Below, piece by piece: positions 1 to 8,202 of a stretch of DNA of 64,000 nucleotides. A program made the translations under genes and the position numbers. The notes under the pieces were generated by a model. That model was given only the letters and a program-made list of their open reading frames with translations. It was not told the origin of the DNA and made no database searches. The stretch is taken from positions 5,456,001-5,520,000 of the forward strand of contig NZ_CP036289.1 of assembly GCF_007748115.1 (NCBI RefSeq), given 5' to 3'. This DNA comes from Bremerella volcania. GTDB taxonomy: Bacteria > Planctomycetota > Planctomycetia > Pirellulales > Pirellulaceae. Each line of letters starts with the position of its first letter. Within the stretch, counting starts at the first letter, position 1.

Positions 1-1
1 T

Positions 2-163
2 GCCTGGCGCGAGAAGAACATGTACGGTAAGGTCACCATGGGCATCCAGCGCAGCACCTTCCTGATCGATGCCGACGGCAAGGTGGCCAAGGTCTGGAAA
101 CGCGTCCAGGTCGACGGCCACGACGCCAAGGTGCTCGAAGAAGTGAGCAAACTGAAGGGCTAA
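2..163 (+). CDS. bcp: Peroxiredoxin, Bcp/PrxQ type (3' end only)
   Basis: The visible 53 residues begin AWREKNMYGKVTMGIQRSTF and end in VSKLKG before TAA. The block with MYGK..MGIQRSTFLID followed by a G-K-V-x-K-V-W run is the conserved C-terminal half of bacterioferritin comigratory protein, a thioredoxin-dependent thiol peroxidase that reduces hydrogen peroxide and organic hydroperoxides in the cytoplasm. The catalytic cysteine lies upstream of the window and cannot be checked. A strong hairpin with a T-tract follows about 27 bases after the stop. Confidence 0.85.
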   Translation, partial: AWREKNMYGKVTMGIQRSTFLIDADGKVAKVWKRVQVDGHDAKVLEEVSKLKG

Positions 164-190
164 ACAGGCACCAAGCTGAAGCCATTAAAA

Positions 191-229
191 AAGGGAACCC
201 ATGGAAAATGGGTTCCCTTCTTTGTTTTT
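191..229 (+). terminator. Strong intrinsic terminator, probably bidirectional
   Basis: A perfect 12-bp stem (191-202 with 208-219) closes a 5-base loop and is followed by CTTTGTTTTT. It ends the peroxiredoxin transcript. On the other strand the same stem is followed by TTTTAATGG, so it can also stop the tRNA-Val transcript arriving from the right. Confidence 0.85.
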
Positions 230-232
230 GAG

Positions 233-306
233 TGGGCGATACAGGATTCGAACCTGTGACCCCTACCATGTCAAGGTAGTGCTCTAACCAACTGAGCCAA
301 TCGCCC
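233..306 (-). tRNA. tRNA-Val (anticodon GAC)
   Basis: The minus strand folds as a 74-base cloverleaf: acceptor stem GGGCGAT/ATCGCCC, D arm with GGCTCAGTTGGTTAGAGC, anticodon stem CTACC/GGTAG around loop TTGACAT, and a T arm with GGTTCGAATCC. The loop gives anticodon GAC, which reads valine codon GUC. The 3' CCA is not encoded, since the discriminator A is followed by CT. A 6-bp inverted repeat (313-328) and a TATATG -10-like box (329-334, minus) lie just upstream. Confidence 0.95.
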
Positions 307-736
307 TTTCACGCTTGCGTGTGCAAGCATATATCTGTGATTCACCCCCGGAGAGGTTAACCAAACGCGTAGTTTGGCATTAGAACCGTCGAATCGTCAA
401 GGGGCTAGAACGAAAATTGCGATTATGCCCCCTCACTCAAGCTGCTTATCTCGCAGAAGGTTCACGTTAATTCGCCGGAGGATTGCGAACCTGGACTTTT
501 CCTGACGCGCAACTTCAGGCAATCTATACGCTTCTTGCGGTGAACCCGCCAGGCACAAGCGGCGTCTCTAACCACAGATTAGGAGAGCCGCGCCGCTGGC
601 AGAAGGTTCGCCTCGGCGGATGATCGCTTCGACGACCTCATCTGCCCGATCCATCCTCACGGTTTTAGTGACATCCTTTGTTTCGATGTCCTCGTGAGCC
701 TGGAAATCGCCATTTGGATAAGAAACCAAATACACC
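307..736. other. Intergenic region upstream of thrS
   Basis: This 430-base stretch lies between divergent tRNA-Val and thrS. A weak sigma70-like promoter for thrS can be drawn: -35 CTGACG at 502-507, a 17-base spacer and -10 TATACG at 525-530, which would leave a leader of about 200 bases. A short AGGTTC/GAACCT inverted repeat sits at 458-492. No T-box element (specifier loop plus antiterminator) was recognised. A 56-codon minus-strand reading frame, 568-738, is discussed among the findings and not called here. Confidence 0.35.
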
Positions 737-2746
737 ATGCTCGAGGTCATTCTTCCCGACGGATCCAAAAAAGAATTCGATCACGCAGTCACCCCCATGG
801 AGGTCGCCGCCGACATCGGTCCTGGCCTGGCCAAAGCAACCTTGGCCGGCGAAATCGACGGCCAAGTCGTGGGCTTCGATACCAAGCTACCTGAAGAAGG
901 GAGCGTCAATCTGCGGCTGCTGACCAAGAAGGACGAGGAAGCTTTAGGGGTCATGCGGCATAGTTGTGCCCATATCATGGCCCGAGCCGTCATGCGATTG
1001 TTTGACGGGGTACAACTGGCATTCGGTCCGACCATCGAAGGGGGCTTCTACTACGACTTCGATCTCGAGCACAAGCTTTCCGAAGAAGACTTCCCGGCGA
1101 TCGAAGCCGAAATGAAGAAGATCATCAAGGAAGACGAACCGTTCGAACGTATCGAACGCAGCCGCGAAGAATCGCTGCAGGTCGTCAAAGACCTTGGCCA
1201 GCAGTACAAGATCGAGCACATCGAGACCGGGCTCAAAGATCACGCGTCGATGTCGTTCTACCAGCAGGGCGAGTTCATCGACCTGTGCCGTGGTCCGCAT
1301 ATTCCACGTCCCAAAGCGATCGGTGCCTACAAGATCCTGTCGGTCGCCGGCGCTTACTGGAAAGGGGATTCCAACAATCGCCAGCTGCAGCGGCTATATG
1401 CGACTGCTTTCTTCAACAAGGAAGACCTGGAAGCCCACCTGACCAAGATCGAGGAAGCCAAACGCCGCGACCACCGCGTGCTGGGCAAGCAGTTGGACTT
1501 GTTCTCGATTAATCCGCTGGTAGGGCAGGGGCTCATCCTGTGGTCGCCTAAAGGAACCATCGTCCGCAACCTGCTGACCGAGTTCGTCGGCGAGCAGCTC
1601 AAGAAGTTCGAGTACCTTCCGGTCGTCACTCCGAACATCGGTAAGGTCGACCTGTACAAGATCTCGGGGCACTATCCTTACTACAAGGACAGCCAGTTCG
1701 CGCCCATTCATCAGGCCGAAGACGAGGAGTATCTCCTCAAGCCGATGAATTGCCCGCATCACATCATGATCTACAAGTCTCGGCCGCGCAGCTACCGTGA
1801 ACTGCCGTACCGCTTGTCAGAATTCGGTACCGTTTACCGCTACGAGCAATCGGGCGAGTTGAACGGCATGACTCGCGTTCGTGGGTTTACCCAGGACGAT
1901 GCCCATATCTTCTGCACCGATGAACAAGTCGAAGACGAGTTCCGCAAGTGCATCCAGATGACTCAGTACGTGCTGAGCAGCCTGGGCCTGACCGACTACC
2001 GCGTGCGATTGGGTTTCCGCGATCCCGATAGCGGCAAGTACGTCGGCAAGGAAGCCGTTTGGGATGCCGCCGAAGCCGCACTGGTACGTGTTTGCAAAAA
2101 CATGGGCATCACCGCGACTGCCGAAGCGGGCGAAGCCGCGTTCTACGGACCGAAGGCCGACTTCGTGGTGAACGATTGCCTGGGGCGGGAATGGCAACTG
2201 GGTACCGTTCAACTCGACTACAATCTTCCCAGCGCCGAGCGATTCGATCTGGAGTACATCGGCAAGGACAACCAGCCGCACCGGCCGGTGATGATTCACC
2301 GTGCTCCGTTCGGCTCGCTGGAACGCTTCATGGGCGTGCTGATCGAGCACTTCGCCGGAGCGTTTCCACTGTGGCTGGCTCCGGAACAGGTACGCATCCT
2401 GACCGTCAGCCAGAAGTTCGACGAGTATGCCCAGAAGGTTGAGAAAGAACTGCTGGCGGCCGGCTTCCGCGTCAGTGGCGACTACCGCCCTGAAAAGATC
2501 GGTGCCAAGATCCGTGCCGCTCAGCTGGAACTGATCCCATACATGTTCATCATTGGTGGACGTGAAATGGAAGAAGAAGCGGTCTCAGTTCGCGACCGCA
2601 TCGATGGGGACCTGGGTTCGATGAAGATCCCCGAAGCCATCGAGAAGCTGAAGGAAGAAGTGGCCAATCGCGTGGTTCGCCAGGTCTTCAAAGGATCGTC
2701 CGGCCTGGGCACCTCCGGCACGGCGACCATCAGCGAAGGTTACTAG
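737..2746 (+). CDS. thrS: Threonyl-tRNA synthetase
   Basis: Cytoplasmic class II synthetase that charges tRNA-Thr. All domains are visible: TGS domain (about 1-62), editing domain with H75xxxH79 and C184RGPH, catalytic core with zinc ligands C339 (MNCPHH), H390 (DDAHIF) and H521 (MIHRAPFGS), motif 2 around [18 protein letters not shown], and a C-terminal anticodon-binding domain (about 550-650). Length is 669 against about 640 in E. coli; the excess is mostly a Gly/Ser/Thr-rich tail after residue 645 that looks disordered. The ATG at 737 fits the family start ([10 protein letters not shown]) but has no clear Shine-Dalgarno. It is first in the thrS-infC order typical of this synthetase and ribosome cluster. 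Confidence 0.97.
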   Translation: MLEVILPDGSKKEFDHAVTPMEVAADIGPGLAKATLAGEIDGQVVGFDTKLPEEGSVNLRLLTKKDEEALGVMRHSCAHIMARAVMRLFDGVQLAFGPTIEGGFYYDFDLEHKLSEEDFPAIEAEMKKIIKEDEPFERIERSREESLQVVKDLGQQYKIEHIETGLKDHASMSFYQQGEFIDLCRGPHIPRPKAIGAYKILSVAGAYWKGDSNNRQLQRLYATAFFNKEDLEAHLTKIEEAKRRDHRVLGKQLDLFSINPLVGQGLILWSPKGTIVRNLLTEFVGEQLKKFEYLPVVTPNIGKVDLYKISGHYPYYKDSQFAPIHQAEDEEYLLKPMNCPHHIMIYKSRPRSYRELPYRLSEFGTVYRYEQSGELNGMTRVRGFTQDDAHIFCTDEQVEDEFRKCIQMTQYVLSSLGLTDYRVRLGFRDPDSGKYVGKEAVWDAAEAALVRVCKNMGITATAEAGEAAFYGPKADFVVNDCLGREWQLGTVQLDYNLPSAERFDLEYIGKDNQPHRPVMIHRAPFGSLERFMGVLIEHFAGAFPLWLAPEQVRILTVSQKFDEYAQKVEKELLAAGFRVSGDYRPEKIGAKIRAAQLELIPYMFIIGGREMEEEAVSVRDRIDGDLGSMKIPEAIEKLKEEVANRVVRQVFKGSSGLGTSGTATISEGY

Positions 2747-2908
2747 GCAACAAACTATGGAACCATCGCCCCCAAACATGGGGGCGAGCCATGGTCAGCC
2801 ACTGGAAGAGTCCAGTTCGAACCCAAGTCATTGGCCCGCCAAAGGGAACATGACCGGCCATTACCACCCGGAAAGGTGGCAAAATTCGCCGATTCCTGTT
2901 TTCGTGCG

Positions 2909-2937
2909 TTAACGTGGCGGTAACTTGACGATAGAAT
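2909..2937 (+). promoter_or_regulatory. Candidate sigma70 promoter for infC
   Basis: TTAACG (2909-2914), a 17-base spacer and TAGAAT (2932-2937) make a good match to the -35/-10 consensus, with transcription expected near 2944 and a leader of about 80 bases before the infC start. A GC-rich hairpin without a T-tract (7-bp stem, 2767-2773 with 2780-2786) lies after thrS, so infC may be read both from thrS and from this promoter. It is a pattern match only. Confidence 0.35.
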
Positions 2938-3023
2938 GTTTTCACTGTGGTACGATTTTACGGGTTGTCCACGGCACTATAAATTTCTCTACCCGTTTCC
3001 TAGCCTAAGAAGGATCACTAGCC

Positions 3024-3572
3024 ATCGCCCTGCGAAATACGTCTCGCGATCGAGACCGCGACCAGAATCGCGACCAGACTCGAATCAACGATCGCATTAG
3101 AATCTCACCTATTCGAGTCATTGCTGCTGATGGAGAACAGTTAGGCGTTCTGCCCACTGATGAAGCCTTGTCCATTGCTCGAGAAGCAGGATTAGATCTG
3201 GTCGAAGTTGCCCCTGGCGCTAAGCCGCCGGTGTGCCGCATCATGGACTACGGCAAGTACAAGTACCAACAAAGCAAAAAGCAACACAAGAACCAGTCGC
3301 ACCACACCAAGACGAAAGAAATTCGTCTGCGTCCCAAGACAGGCGACCACGATATCGAGTTCAAGGTCAAGCAAGCGATTAGCTTCTTGAAGCACAAAGA
3401 TAAAGTCCAGGTATCGATCCAATTCAAGGGTCGCGAAATGGCTCACGTCGAAGAAGGCCATCGTGTCATGGCCCAAGTGATCGAACTTCTGTCGGAAGTA
3501 GGCAAAGTCGAATCACCACCCAAACAAATGGGACGCCGAATCATGGCGACGGTCTCCCCGAAAGCTGGCTAG
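3024..3572 (+). CDS. infC: Translation initiation factor IF-3, apparent ATC start
   Basis: IF-3 binds the 30S subunit, keeps 50S away and rejects non-canonical start codons. The frame encodes both halves: an N-terminal domain ([27 protein letters not shown]) and a C-terminal domain ([20 protein letters not shown] to the C-terminus). The first in-frame ATG, GTG or TTG is the TTG at 3168, which would delete about 48 residues including most of the N-terminal domain. The frame is open back to TAA at 3006. An AAGGA Shine-Dalgarno at 3010-3014 sits 9 bases before ATC at 3024, so ATC is the best start, giving 182 residues. Rare AUU/AUC starts are a known infC feature that allows autoregulation by IF-3. 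The exact start is inferred; the gene identity is firm. Confidence 0.93.
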   Translation: MALRNTSRDRDRDQNRDQTRINDRIRISPIRVIAADGEQLGVLPTDEALSIAREAGLDLVEVAPGAKPPVCRIMDYGKYKYQQSKKQHKNQSHHTKTKEIRLRPKTGDHDIEFKVKQAISFLKHKDKVQVSIQFKGREMAHVEEGHRVMAQVIELLSEVGKVESPPKQMGRRIMATVSPKAG

Positions 3573-3592
3573 CAGCGAATCTATCGAACATG

Positions 3593-3624
3593 AGGCTACT
3601 TCGCCGTCGAGGTAGCCTTTTTTT
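3593..3624 (+). terminator. Intrinsic terminator after infC
   Basis: The stem GGCTACTTCG / CGAGGTAGCC (10 pairs, one G-T wobble; 3594-3603 with 3608-3617) with loop CCGT is followed by seven T (3618-3624). It lies about 20 bases after the infC stop and separates infC from the downstream genes, including rpmI-rplT. Confidence 0.85.
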
Positions 3625-3756
3625 ATGCGCCCATTCTGCCTTGCTAGCATCCATCAATGCGTACAAATGCTCTTGCTGACATAGCTTACCCTCTGGTAAC
3701 GTTCCGCGTCGCAGTTGGCAAGGATGCCTCGCTGTGCCACCCTGAAAGGCAGATCC

Positions 3757-4602
3757 ATGAATTCTTCGGTCATCATCACCACGCACAATCGGTCGTATTA
3801 CCTCGACAAAGTGCTGCGCGGTTACCTCCATCAAACCGTCAAACCACACCAGGTGGTGATCGCGGACGATGGATCGACCGATGATACGCCTGAGGTGATT
3901 CAAAAGTATCAGGAACAGGCCGAATTCCCGATCGTTCATGCCTGGCAGCCCTTTGGCGGCATGCCCCAGATCAGCAAGGCCCGCAATGCGGCTACCCGGT
4001 TTTGTACCGGCGAGTACCTGATCTATACCGACGGTGATTGCATCCCTGATCCGATGTTCGTTTCCGACCATCAGAAACTCGCCAAGTCGGGCTACTTCAC
4101 CCAGGGACGCCGGAACTTTCTCACCTACAAAGCATTCGAGTCCTTTCACGGAACCGAGAACACCTGGCAACTCTTCCAGCATTGGCTTAGTGGCGGACTC
4201 ACCAAGCTTCACCTGCTGATCCACATCCCTGGCTTTGCGGTTCGCAGCCGCGGCATGAAGGGAATCCGCGGATGTAATATCGCGGCGTGGCGAAGCGACG
4301 TCGAAGCCATTAACGGCTGGAACGAAGAGTTCGTCGGTTTCTGGCGCGAAGACAGCGAATTCGTCACCCGGCTGATGCGAACCGGCGTCAAGCGACAGAA
4401 CGCCCTCTATTCGGCGATTCTGTTTCACATGGAGCACGAGAAGTTCTTCAACCAGGAAGACTTCGACCGCAACAATGCCCTGTGGGACAAGTCGAAGACC
4501 GGTCCGATCTATATCGAAAAGGGGATGATGCCACCTCCCCGGCTGCAACCGATCACCGCCGACAACGCTGCCCCGGCCACGTCCCATAAGAAAGCCGCGT
4601 AA
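3757..4602 (+). CDS. Family 2 glycosyltransferase
   Basis: Inverting sugar transferase of the GT-A fold, probably acting on a surface polysaccharide or glycoconjugate at the cytoplasmic face. The N-terminus reads MNSSVIITTHNRSYYLDKVL, the nucleotide-sugar site is DDGS (37-40), the metal site DGD (92-94), and the later acidic pair is ED in WREDSEF (198-199), as in chondroitin-polymerase/galactosyltransferase-like members with a C-terminal Glyco_transf_7-type part. There is no membrane segment. ATG 3757 is preferred over an upstream TTG at 3715, because the GT2 core begins at once and GAAAGG lies 8 bases upstream. The sugar and acceptor cannot be told from sequence. Confidence 0.9.
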   Translation: MNSSVIITTHNRSYYLDKVLRGYLHQTVKPHQVVIADDGSTDDTPEVIQKYQEQAEFPIVHAWQPFGGMPQISKARNAATRFCTGEYLIYTDGDCIPDPMFVSDHQKLAKSGYFTQGRRNFLTYKAFESFHGTENTWQLFQHWLSGGLTKLHLLIHIPGFAVRSRGMKGIRGCNIAAWRSDVEAINGWNEEFVGFWREDSEFVTRLMRTGVKRQNALYSAILFHMEHEKFFNQEDFDRNNALWDKSKTGPIYIEKGMMPPPRLQPITADNAAPATSHKKAA

Positions 4603-4606
4603 CGCG

Positions 4607-5122
4607 CTACTTGGTAAAGCCGAACGTACTCTCCACGATGTAGTCCGGCGAACCATAGAAGTAGTGTGCCCCTTTCCACTGGATCACCGGGATCTCGATC
4701 TCCATGTGCTGAATATCGAGCGGAGCGCCGGAGTTCTTGCGTTTGTCGCCGTCATCGTTGGTAACGATCTTCAGCCAATACAGCGGTGCCGGCGTGATTT
4801 GATGGTCGGCGTACTGCTCAGGAACATCGATGACCTCCACCGTCGACAACTTCCCATCGGTGATGTTCGCCGTCAGTCCCCATTTGATCGCCTTGCGGTG
4901 ACCCAGCCGAGCCGGATAGCCGCCGTCGTAAGGATCCTGCAAGTTGGGCAGGACATCGTCGATCCAGGCCACGAGTTTGTACACTTCATCTTCTTTGCCA
5001 GTCGCATACGCGGCCTTATAGGCCGAGACGAATTCTTCTTGCGTGGTCGGTCCCGCAGGACGACACCCAAACGCCAAGGCGCACAAACACACGACTAGTC
5101 CACGATGAAGCTGGCCGGCCAT
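4607..5122 (-). CDS. Small predicted lipoprotein, unknown function
   Basis: The 171-residue product starts MAGQLHRGLVVCLCALAFGC, a short charged N-region, hydrophobic core and a cysteine at 20 that could be lipidated; the lipobox (AFGC) is not ideal. The rest is soluble and mixed, and I recognise no domain. ATG 5122 was chosen because GGAGG lies 6 bases upstream; a longer frame back to 5206 adds a non-signal-like extension. It converges on the GT2 gene with 4 bases between stops. The upstream glycosyltransferase gene on the same strand begins a separate transcript or shares one across 101 bases. Confidence 0.75.
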   Translation of the reverse strand: MAGQLHRGLVVCLCALAFGCRPAGPTTQEEFVSAYKAAYATGKEDEVYKLVAWIDDVLPNLQDPYDGGYPARLGHRKAIKWGLTANITDGKLSTVEVIDVPEQYADHQITPAPLYWLKIVTNDDGDKRKNSGAPLDIQHMEIEIPVIQWKGAHYFYGSPDYIVESTFGFTK

Positions 5123-5223
5123 CGTTAACCTCCAAACGAAAGTAGGACTCGGTTTGTCCCTATTGAAGACTGCGAAGATGAAGATTCGTCGAGGTGAAAA
5201 CAGCAAGTTTTTAAAAATAGGGG

Positions 5224-6567
5224 CTATGCTTTCGCTTCGCGAGCAAGCAGCGAGCGATAGATCTCAATAGTTTCGGCCGCGGCAACATTAGCGCCGAATT
5301 TCGCGTGGACCATTGCCGAAGCCGACGCACCTAGTTCTCGCAGTGCATTGCGATTGGCGAGTACCTCGGCCAGCTTTTCCGCCAGGGCAATCGGATCTTC
5401 AGGTGGCACCAAGTGACCGCCCCCGGTCGCGGCGATCAGTTCAGGAAACGCCCCATGATTGGGCTGCACCACCGGAACGCCAGCCGACCAGGCCTCCAGC
5501 ACGAACAGACCTTTCGGCTCGCGGTAGACCGTCGGCACCGAGAGGACGTCGATCGAATGCAGAAAGGCCAGCTTGCCGGCCCGATCGACCGTTCCCAGGT
5601 ACTCGCATCCGCCAAAGTGTCCTGAATCGCGAAGCTTGGCGAACTGCTCTTCAAGATACGGCTGTTGCTGCGGTCCGGCCCAGCCGGCGATCTTCAGTCG
5701 GGCATCTTCCAGACCGGGAATCTCCCGCAAATGCATGAACGCATCGACCAGCACGTGCAGCCCCTTTTCGGGAGCCATTCGCGCGAGATAGCCAATGGTG
5801 GGCGGGCGGTCCGACGCGTCATGCTGCTCAGGCTTCTCGGGAAAGTCACTCAGATCGATTCCCAGCGGCACCAGGTGGAATTTTTCTCGCGGAATGCCAA
5901 AGTACTCGGCCATGTAGTCGGCATAGTAATGACTGAAGACGATGAAGCCGTCGACGACTTCGACCAACTTCCGAATCTGCGCAAAGCACTGCGAGCGGTA
6001 CGGCTCCGGCAGGTCGTCCATGAAGATGTCGTCCCCTTGCAGGGTCACCAGAATCGGGCAATCGACTTTCTCTTTCAGCAGCGGCGCCGTGCCGGCGATC
6101 ATCATGTTGCTGAAGTTGATGACCTGCGGACGAAGTTCCTCGGAGACCCACTTCGCCAGCCGCTGGGCTTCTTTCCGCTGATTGCCGTCTTTTCCCTTTA
6201 ATACCGAAAGGGTCAACGCGCCGAGCTGTTTGGCACTGGTCTCGATTCCACGAGAGGTCGCCCAGCGAATGATCCACTCCTGGTCGAGCCAGCGGGTCAC
6301 CAGGCTTGGCAGAAAGCGATACCCAGGGACGTTCTGTTCCATGTAGACATTAATGCCGCCGTAGAACAGCGTCTTCTCGCTGACGTCCTCTTCGTCGACG
6401 CGAATCGGCGTATACATCGGCAGCAAATGGACGTCGTGCCCCAGGTGATGCATGGCCCGGGCAACCGTGTTATCGCGCATGCAGCTCCCACAAAACATGC
6501 CCGCCCCGCCAGCGGTCAGGTAGGCGATCGTGAGCGGGTCCGAAGATGGTTGATTCGCTTGATGCAT
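5224..6567 (-). CDS. Family 4 glycosyltransferase (GT-B)
   Basis: A retaining glycosyltransferase of 447 residues. The N-terminal Rossmann half has an acceptor-side glycine run with a Cys pair (GGAGMFCGSCMRDN), and the C-terminal half is the classic GT4 donor domain: IGYLARMAPEKGLHVLVDAF (about 257-276), then EPKGLFVLEAWSAGVPVVQP with the E-x7-E-like signature, and GGGHLVPPEDP. This suggests transfer of a nucleotide-activated sugar in cell-surface or small-molecule glycosylation. The upstream membrane-protein gene ends 7 bases before this start, so the two are probably cotranscribed. It lacks the BshA-type N-terminus, so I do not link it to the BshB1-like gene further on. Confidence 0.9.
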   Translation of the reverse strand: MHQANQPSSDPLTIAYLTAGGAGMFCGSCMRDNTVARAMHHLGHDVHLLPMYTPIRVDEEDVSEKTLFYGGINVYMEQNVPGYRFLPSLVTRWLDQEWIIRWATSRGIETSAKQLGALTLSVLKGKDGNQRKEAQRLAKWVSEELRPQVINFSNMMIAGTAPLLKEKVDCPILVTLQGDDIFMDDLPEPYRSQCFAQIRKLVEVVDGFIVFSHYYADYMAEYFGIPREKFHLVPLGIDLSDFPEKPEQHDASDRPPTIGYLARMAPEKGLHVLVDAFMHLREIPGLEDARLKIAGWAGPQQQPYLEEQFAKLRDSGHFGGCEYLGTVDRAGKLAFLHSIDVLSVPTVYREPKGLFVLEAWSAGVPVVQPNHGAFPELIAATGGGHLVPPEDPIALAEKLAEVLANRNALRELGASASAMVHAKFGANVAAAETIEIYRSLLAREAKA

Positions 6568-6574
6568 CAGCTTG

Positions 6575-7108
6575 TTACCAATCGGAGGACTCGGCCAGTT
6601 TGGTTTTCGGAATGGGCAGAAACGTAACCGTCAGCCAGACGAGTCCCAACACAGTAAACCCAATCAGCCCGGCTACTCGCAGGGGGCCCTCCTTGAAGAC
6701 GATCAACCCGTTGAACGCGATGAACAGGAAAAACCCCACGATCCCCTGTTCCCAGCGGGGGCTTCGTCGGGCATAGCTTAGCGGAGCGATCCACCACCAC
6801 AATACATCCGCGACCCACACGACGGCCATGAAGTGGTTCACATAAACCCCGCCACCAAACCGCACGCCCAGCTTGTCATACGTCTGCTGAGCGGTGTCGG
6901 CGTAGGCCGCGGCATTACTCCAGTCGTGGTAATAATGCATGCCGGCAGCGATGTGGGCCAGGAACAAACCGCAGGCGAAAGTCCAGATGGACCGCTGAGT
7001 TCCCACATTCATGACCCACCAGGGACGCACCATTCGCAGCACGATACTGGCCATCAGAGCCAACAAGGCGAGGCGAATCGTCCAGGCAGTAATCTGGGGA
7101 CCATCCAT
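6575..7108 (-). CDS. Multi-pass membrane protein, unknown function
   Basis: A 177-residue protein with about five hydrophobic segments (roughly 12-30, 43-60, 90-110, 122-138, 146-166) and a loop rich in His/Tyr/Asp between the second and third (GMHYYHDWSNAAAY). No domain is recognised. It is the promoter-proximal gene of a pair with the GT4 glycosyltransferase, so a role in the same surface glycan pathway is possible but only inferred from position. It is divergent from rpmI. Confidence 0.75.
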   Translation of the reverse strand: MDGPQITAWTIRLALLALMASIVLRMVRPWWVMNVGTQRSIWTFACGLFLAHIAAGMHYYHDWSNAAAYADTAQQTYDKLGVRFGGGVYVNHFMAVVWVADVLWWWIAPLSYARRSPRWEQGIVGFFLFIAFNGLIVFKEGPLRVAGLIGFTVLGLVWLTVTFLPIPKTKLAESSDW

Positions 7109-7400
7109 TAGGTAAGCAGGCCGCTTGCGAGGGAGTCATTGTGGGGTTCACTCCCATTTTAGGTAGGCTACGTCCAACATTCGACCTCGCCTGGGCCGAT
7201 TCGCCCTGAAAACCGTATTGGTAAAACCAATTGCGACAATAAGTTGCGTCAATGGATCGACCCCAGAAGCGGTTTTTTAAAAACCTTTTCGTCCCCCTAC
7301 CGCATTCGGAGGGAAATCTCTAGAATATTGGGTTTCCACGTATTAGAAGATTGTCCTCTAAAGGACATGACGTCCCAGATATTCATTGGGGATTGGCATC
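7109..7400. other. Divergent intergenic region before rpmI
   Basis: It must hold promoters for the membrane-protein/GT4 pair (minus) and for rpmI-rplT (plus). A TAGAAT -10-like box lies at 7321-7326 but has no convincing -35 partner. An A/T palindrome (GGTTTTTTAAAAACC, 7271-7285) and a small hairpin GTCCT/AGGAC (7353-7357 with 7362-7366) about 35 bases before rpmI are present. The hairpin could be part of an L20-controlled leader, but no recognisable L20-leader consensus was found. Confidence 0.3.
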
Positions 7401-7604
7401 ATGCCTAAGATGAAGACCCACAAGGGTACCAAGAAGCGCTTCCGCATCACCGGGAAGGGCAAGATCAAGCACCGTCAGTGCGGCACGAGCCACTTGGCTA
7501 ACCGTATGAGCCACACGCGGAAGCGAAACCTCCGCGGCACAACCGTTCTGGCTGAAGCCGAATCGGTGGCTCTGCGCGAAGCGCTGGGCAAGTACAGCTA
7601 CTAG
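7401..7604 (+). CDS. rpmI: 50S ribosomal protein L35
   Basis: A 67-residue basic protein beginning MPKMKTHKGTKKRFRITGKG and carrying the L35 signature (K-T-H-K-G-x-K-K-R-F, then HLANRMSHTRKRNLRGTT). It is part of the large subunit near the exit tunnel. ATG 7401 is the family start; a TTG 15 bases upstream would add five residues that the family lacks. It is followed after 134 bases by rplT. Confidence 0.97.
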   Translation: MPKMKTHKGTKKRFRITGKGKIKHRQCGTSHLANRMSHTRKRNLRGTTVLAEAESVALREALGKYSY

Positions 7605-7620
7605 ACACCACAAAGGTCGG

Positions 7621-7670
7621 CACTTTGAACTGATTCACGCCGTGTGATCAATCCTCAAGTGTCTTTTTTT
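7621..7670 (+). terminator. Terminator- or attenuator-like structure between rpmI and rplT
   Basis: CACTTTGA (7621-7628) can pair with TCAAGTG (7655-7661) around an inner TGAT.CAC / GTG.ATCA stem, and seven T follow at 7664-7670. The structure is imperfect with bulges. It sits inside what should be one ribosomal-protein transcript, so partial termination or L20-dependent control is a possibility rather than a demonstrated function. Confidence 0.35.
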
Positions 7671-7738
7671 CAGTACGCGGGCAACAAACACCCAGTCTTA
7701 ACGAGTGGGGGCCCAGTGGACGAAAGTCAGGTAATACG

Positions 7739-8095
7739 ATGAGAACTACTTACGGCAAGGCACGCCATAAGTCTAAGAAGCGTCTTTTTAAGAAAGCCAA
7801 GGGGAATCGCGGTGGACGTGGCAATCTGCTGCGTACCGTGAAGGAAACCCTGATCCGTGCTGGCGTCTATGCCTATCGCGACCGTAAGGTCCGTAAGCGT
7901 GAATTCCGCAAGCTGTGGATTATCCGTCTCAACGCCGCCGCTCGCGAACGTGGCCTGCGTTACAGCGAATTCATCAACGGCCTGAAGAAAGCTGGTATCG
8001 TCCTGGACCGCAAGGTATTGTCGGAAATGGCAATCCACGATCCAGGTGCATTTGATGCCGTGGCCGAACAAGTCAAGGCTGCCCTGGCCGCCTAA
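7739..8095 (+). CDS. rplT: 50S ribosomal protein L20
   Basis: A 118-residue basic protein matching L20 over its full length: [19 protein letters not shown] near the N-terminus, [20 protein letters not shown] in the middle, and [20 protein letters not shown] then the IHDPGAF motif. L20 is an early 23S rRNA assembly protein and in several bacteria represses its own operon. The start is ATG at 7739 with only a weak AGG upstream. Confidence 0.97.
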   Translation: MRTTYGKARHKSKKRLFKKAKGNRGGRGNLLRTVKETLIRAGVYAYRDRKVRKREFRKLWIIRLNAAARERGLRYSEFINGLKKAGIVLDRKVLSEMAIHDPGAFDAVAEQVKAALAA

Positions 8096-8142
8096 GTGCT
8101 GGCCCACCGTGGATGGGCAGCAACCAACTCAGATGCAATAAT

Positions 8143-8173
8143 ACAAGCCGCCGAGGATGACTCGGCGGCTTGT
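8143..8173 (+). terminator. Strong hairpin between rplT and pheS
   Basis: A perfect 12-bp stem (8143-8154 with 8162-8173) with a 7-base loop lies 48 bases after rplT and 30 bases before the pheS ATG. Only TTC follows, so the T-tract is poor. It may be a weak terminator or a leader structure in front of pheS. A second small hairpin (GCCCA/TGGGC, 8102-8118) precedes it. Confidence 0.5.
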
Positions 8174-8202
8174 TTCATGAACGCACCAAATTCACAGGCA
8201 TC

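Noticed and set aside
307-736. T-box riboswitch in front of thrS
   Set aside because: No specifier loop, T-box sequence or terminator/antiterminator pair was found, and such elements are not expected in this phylum.
3541-4656. 371-codon minus-strand frame opposite the GT2 gene
   Set aside because: It lies wholly over a clear glycosyltransferase gene and its product shows no domain; it is a by-product of codon bias in the real gene.
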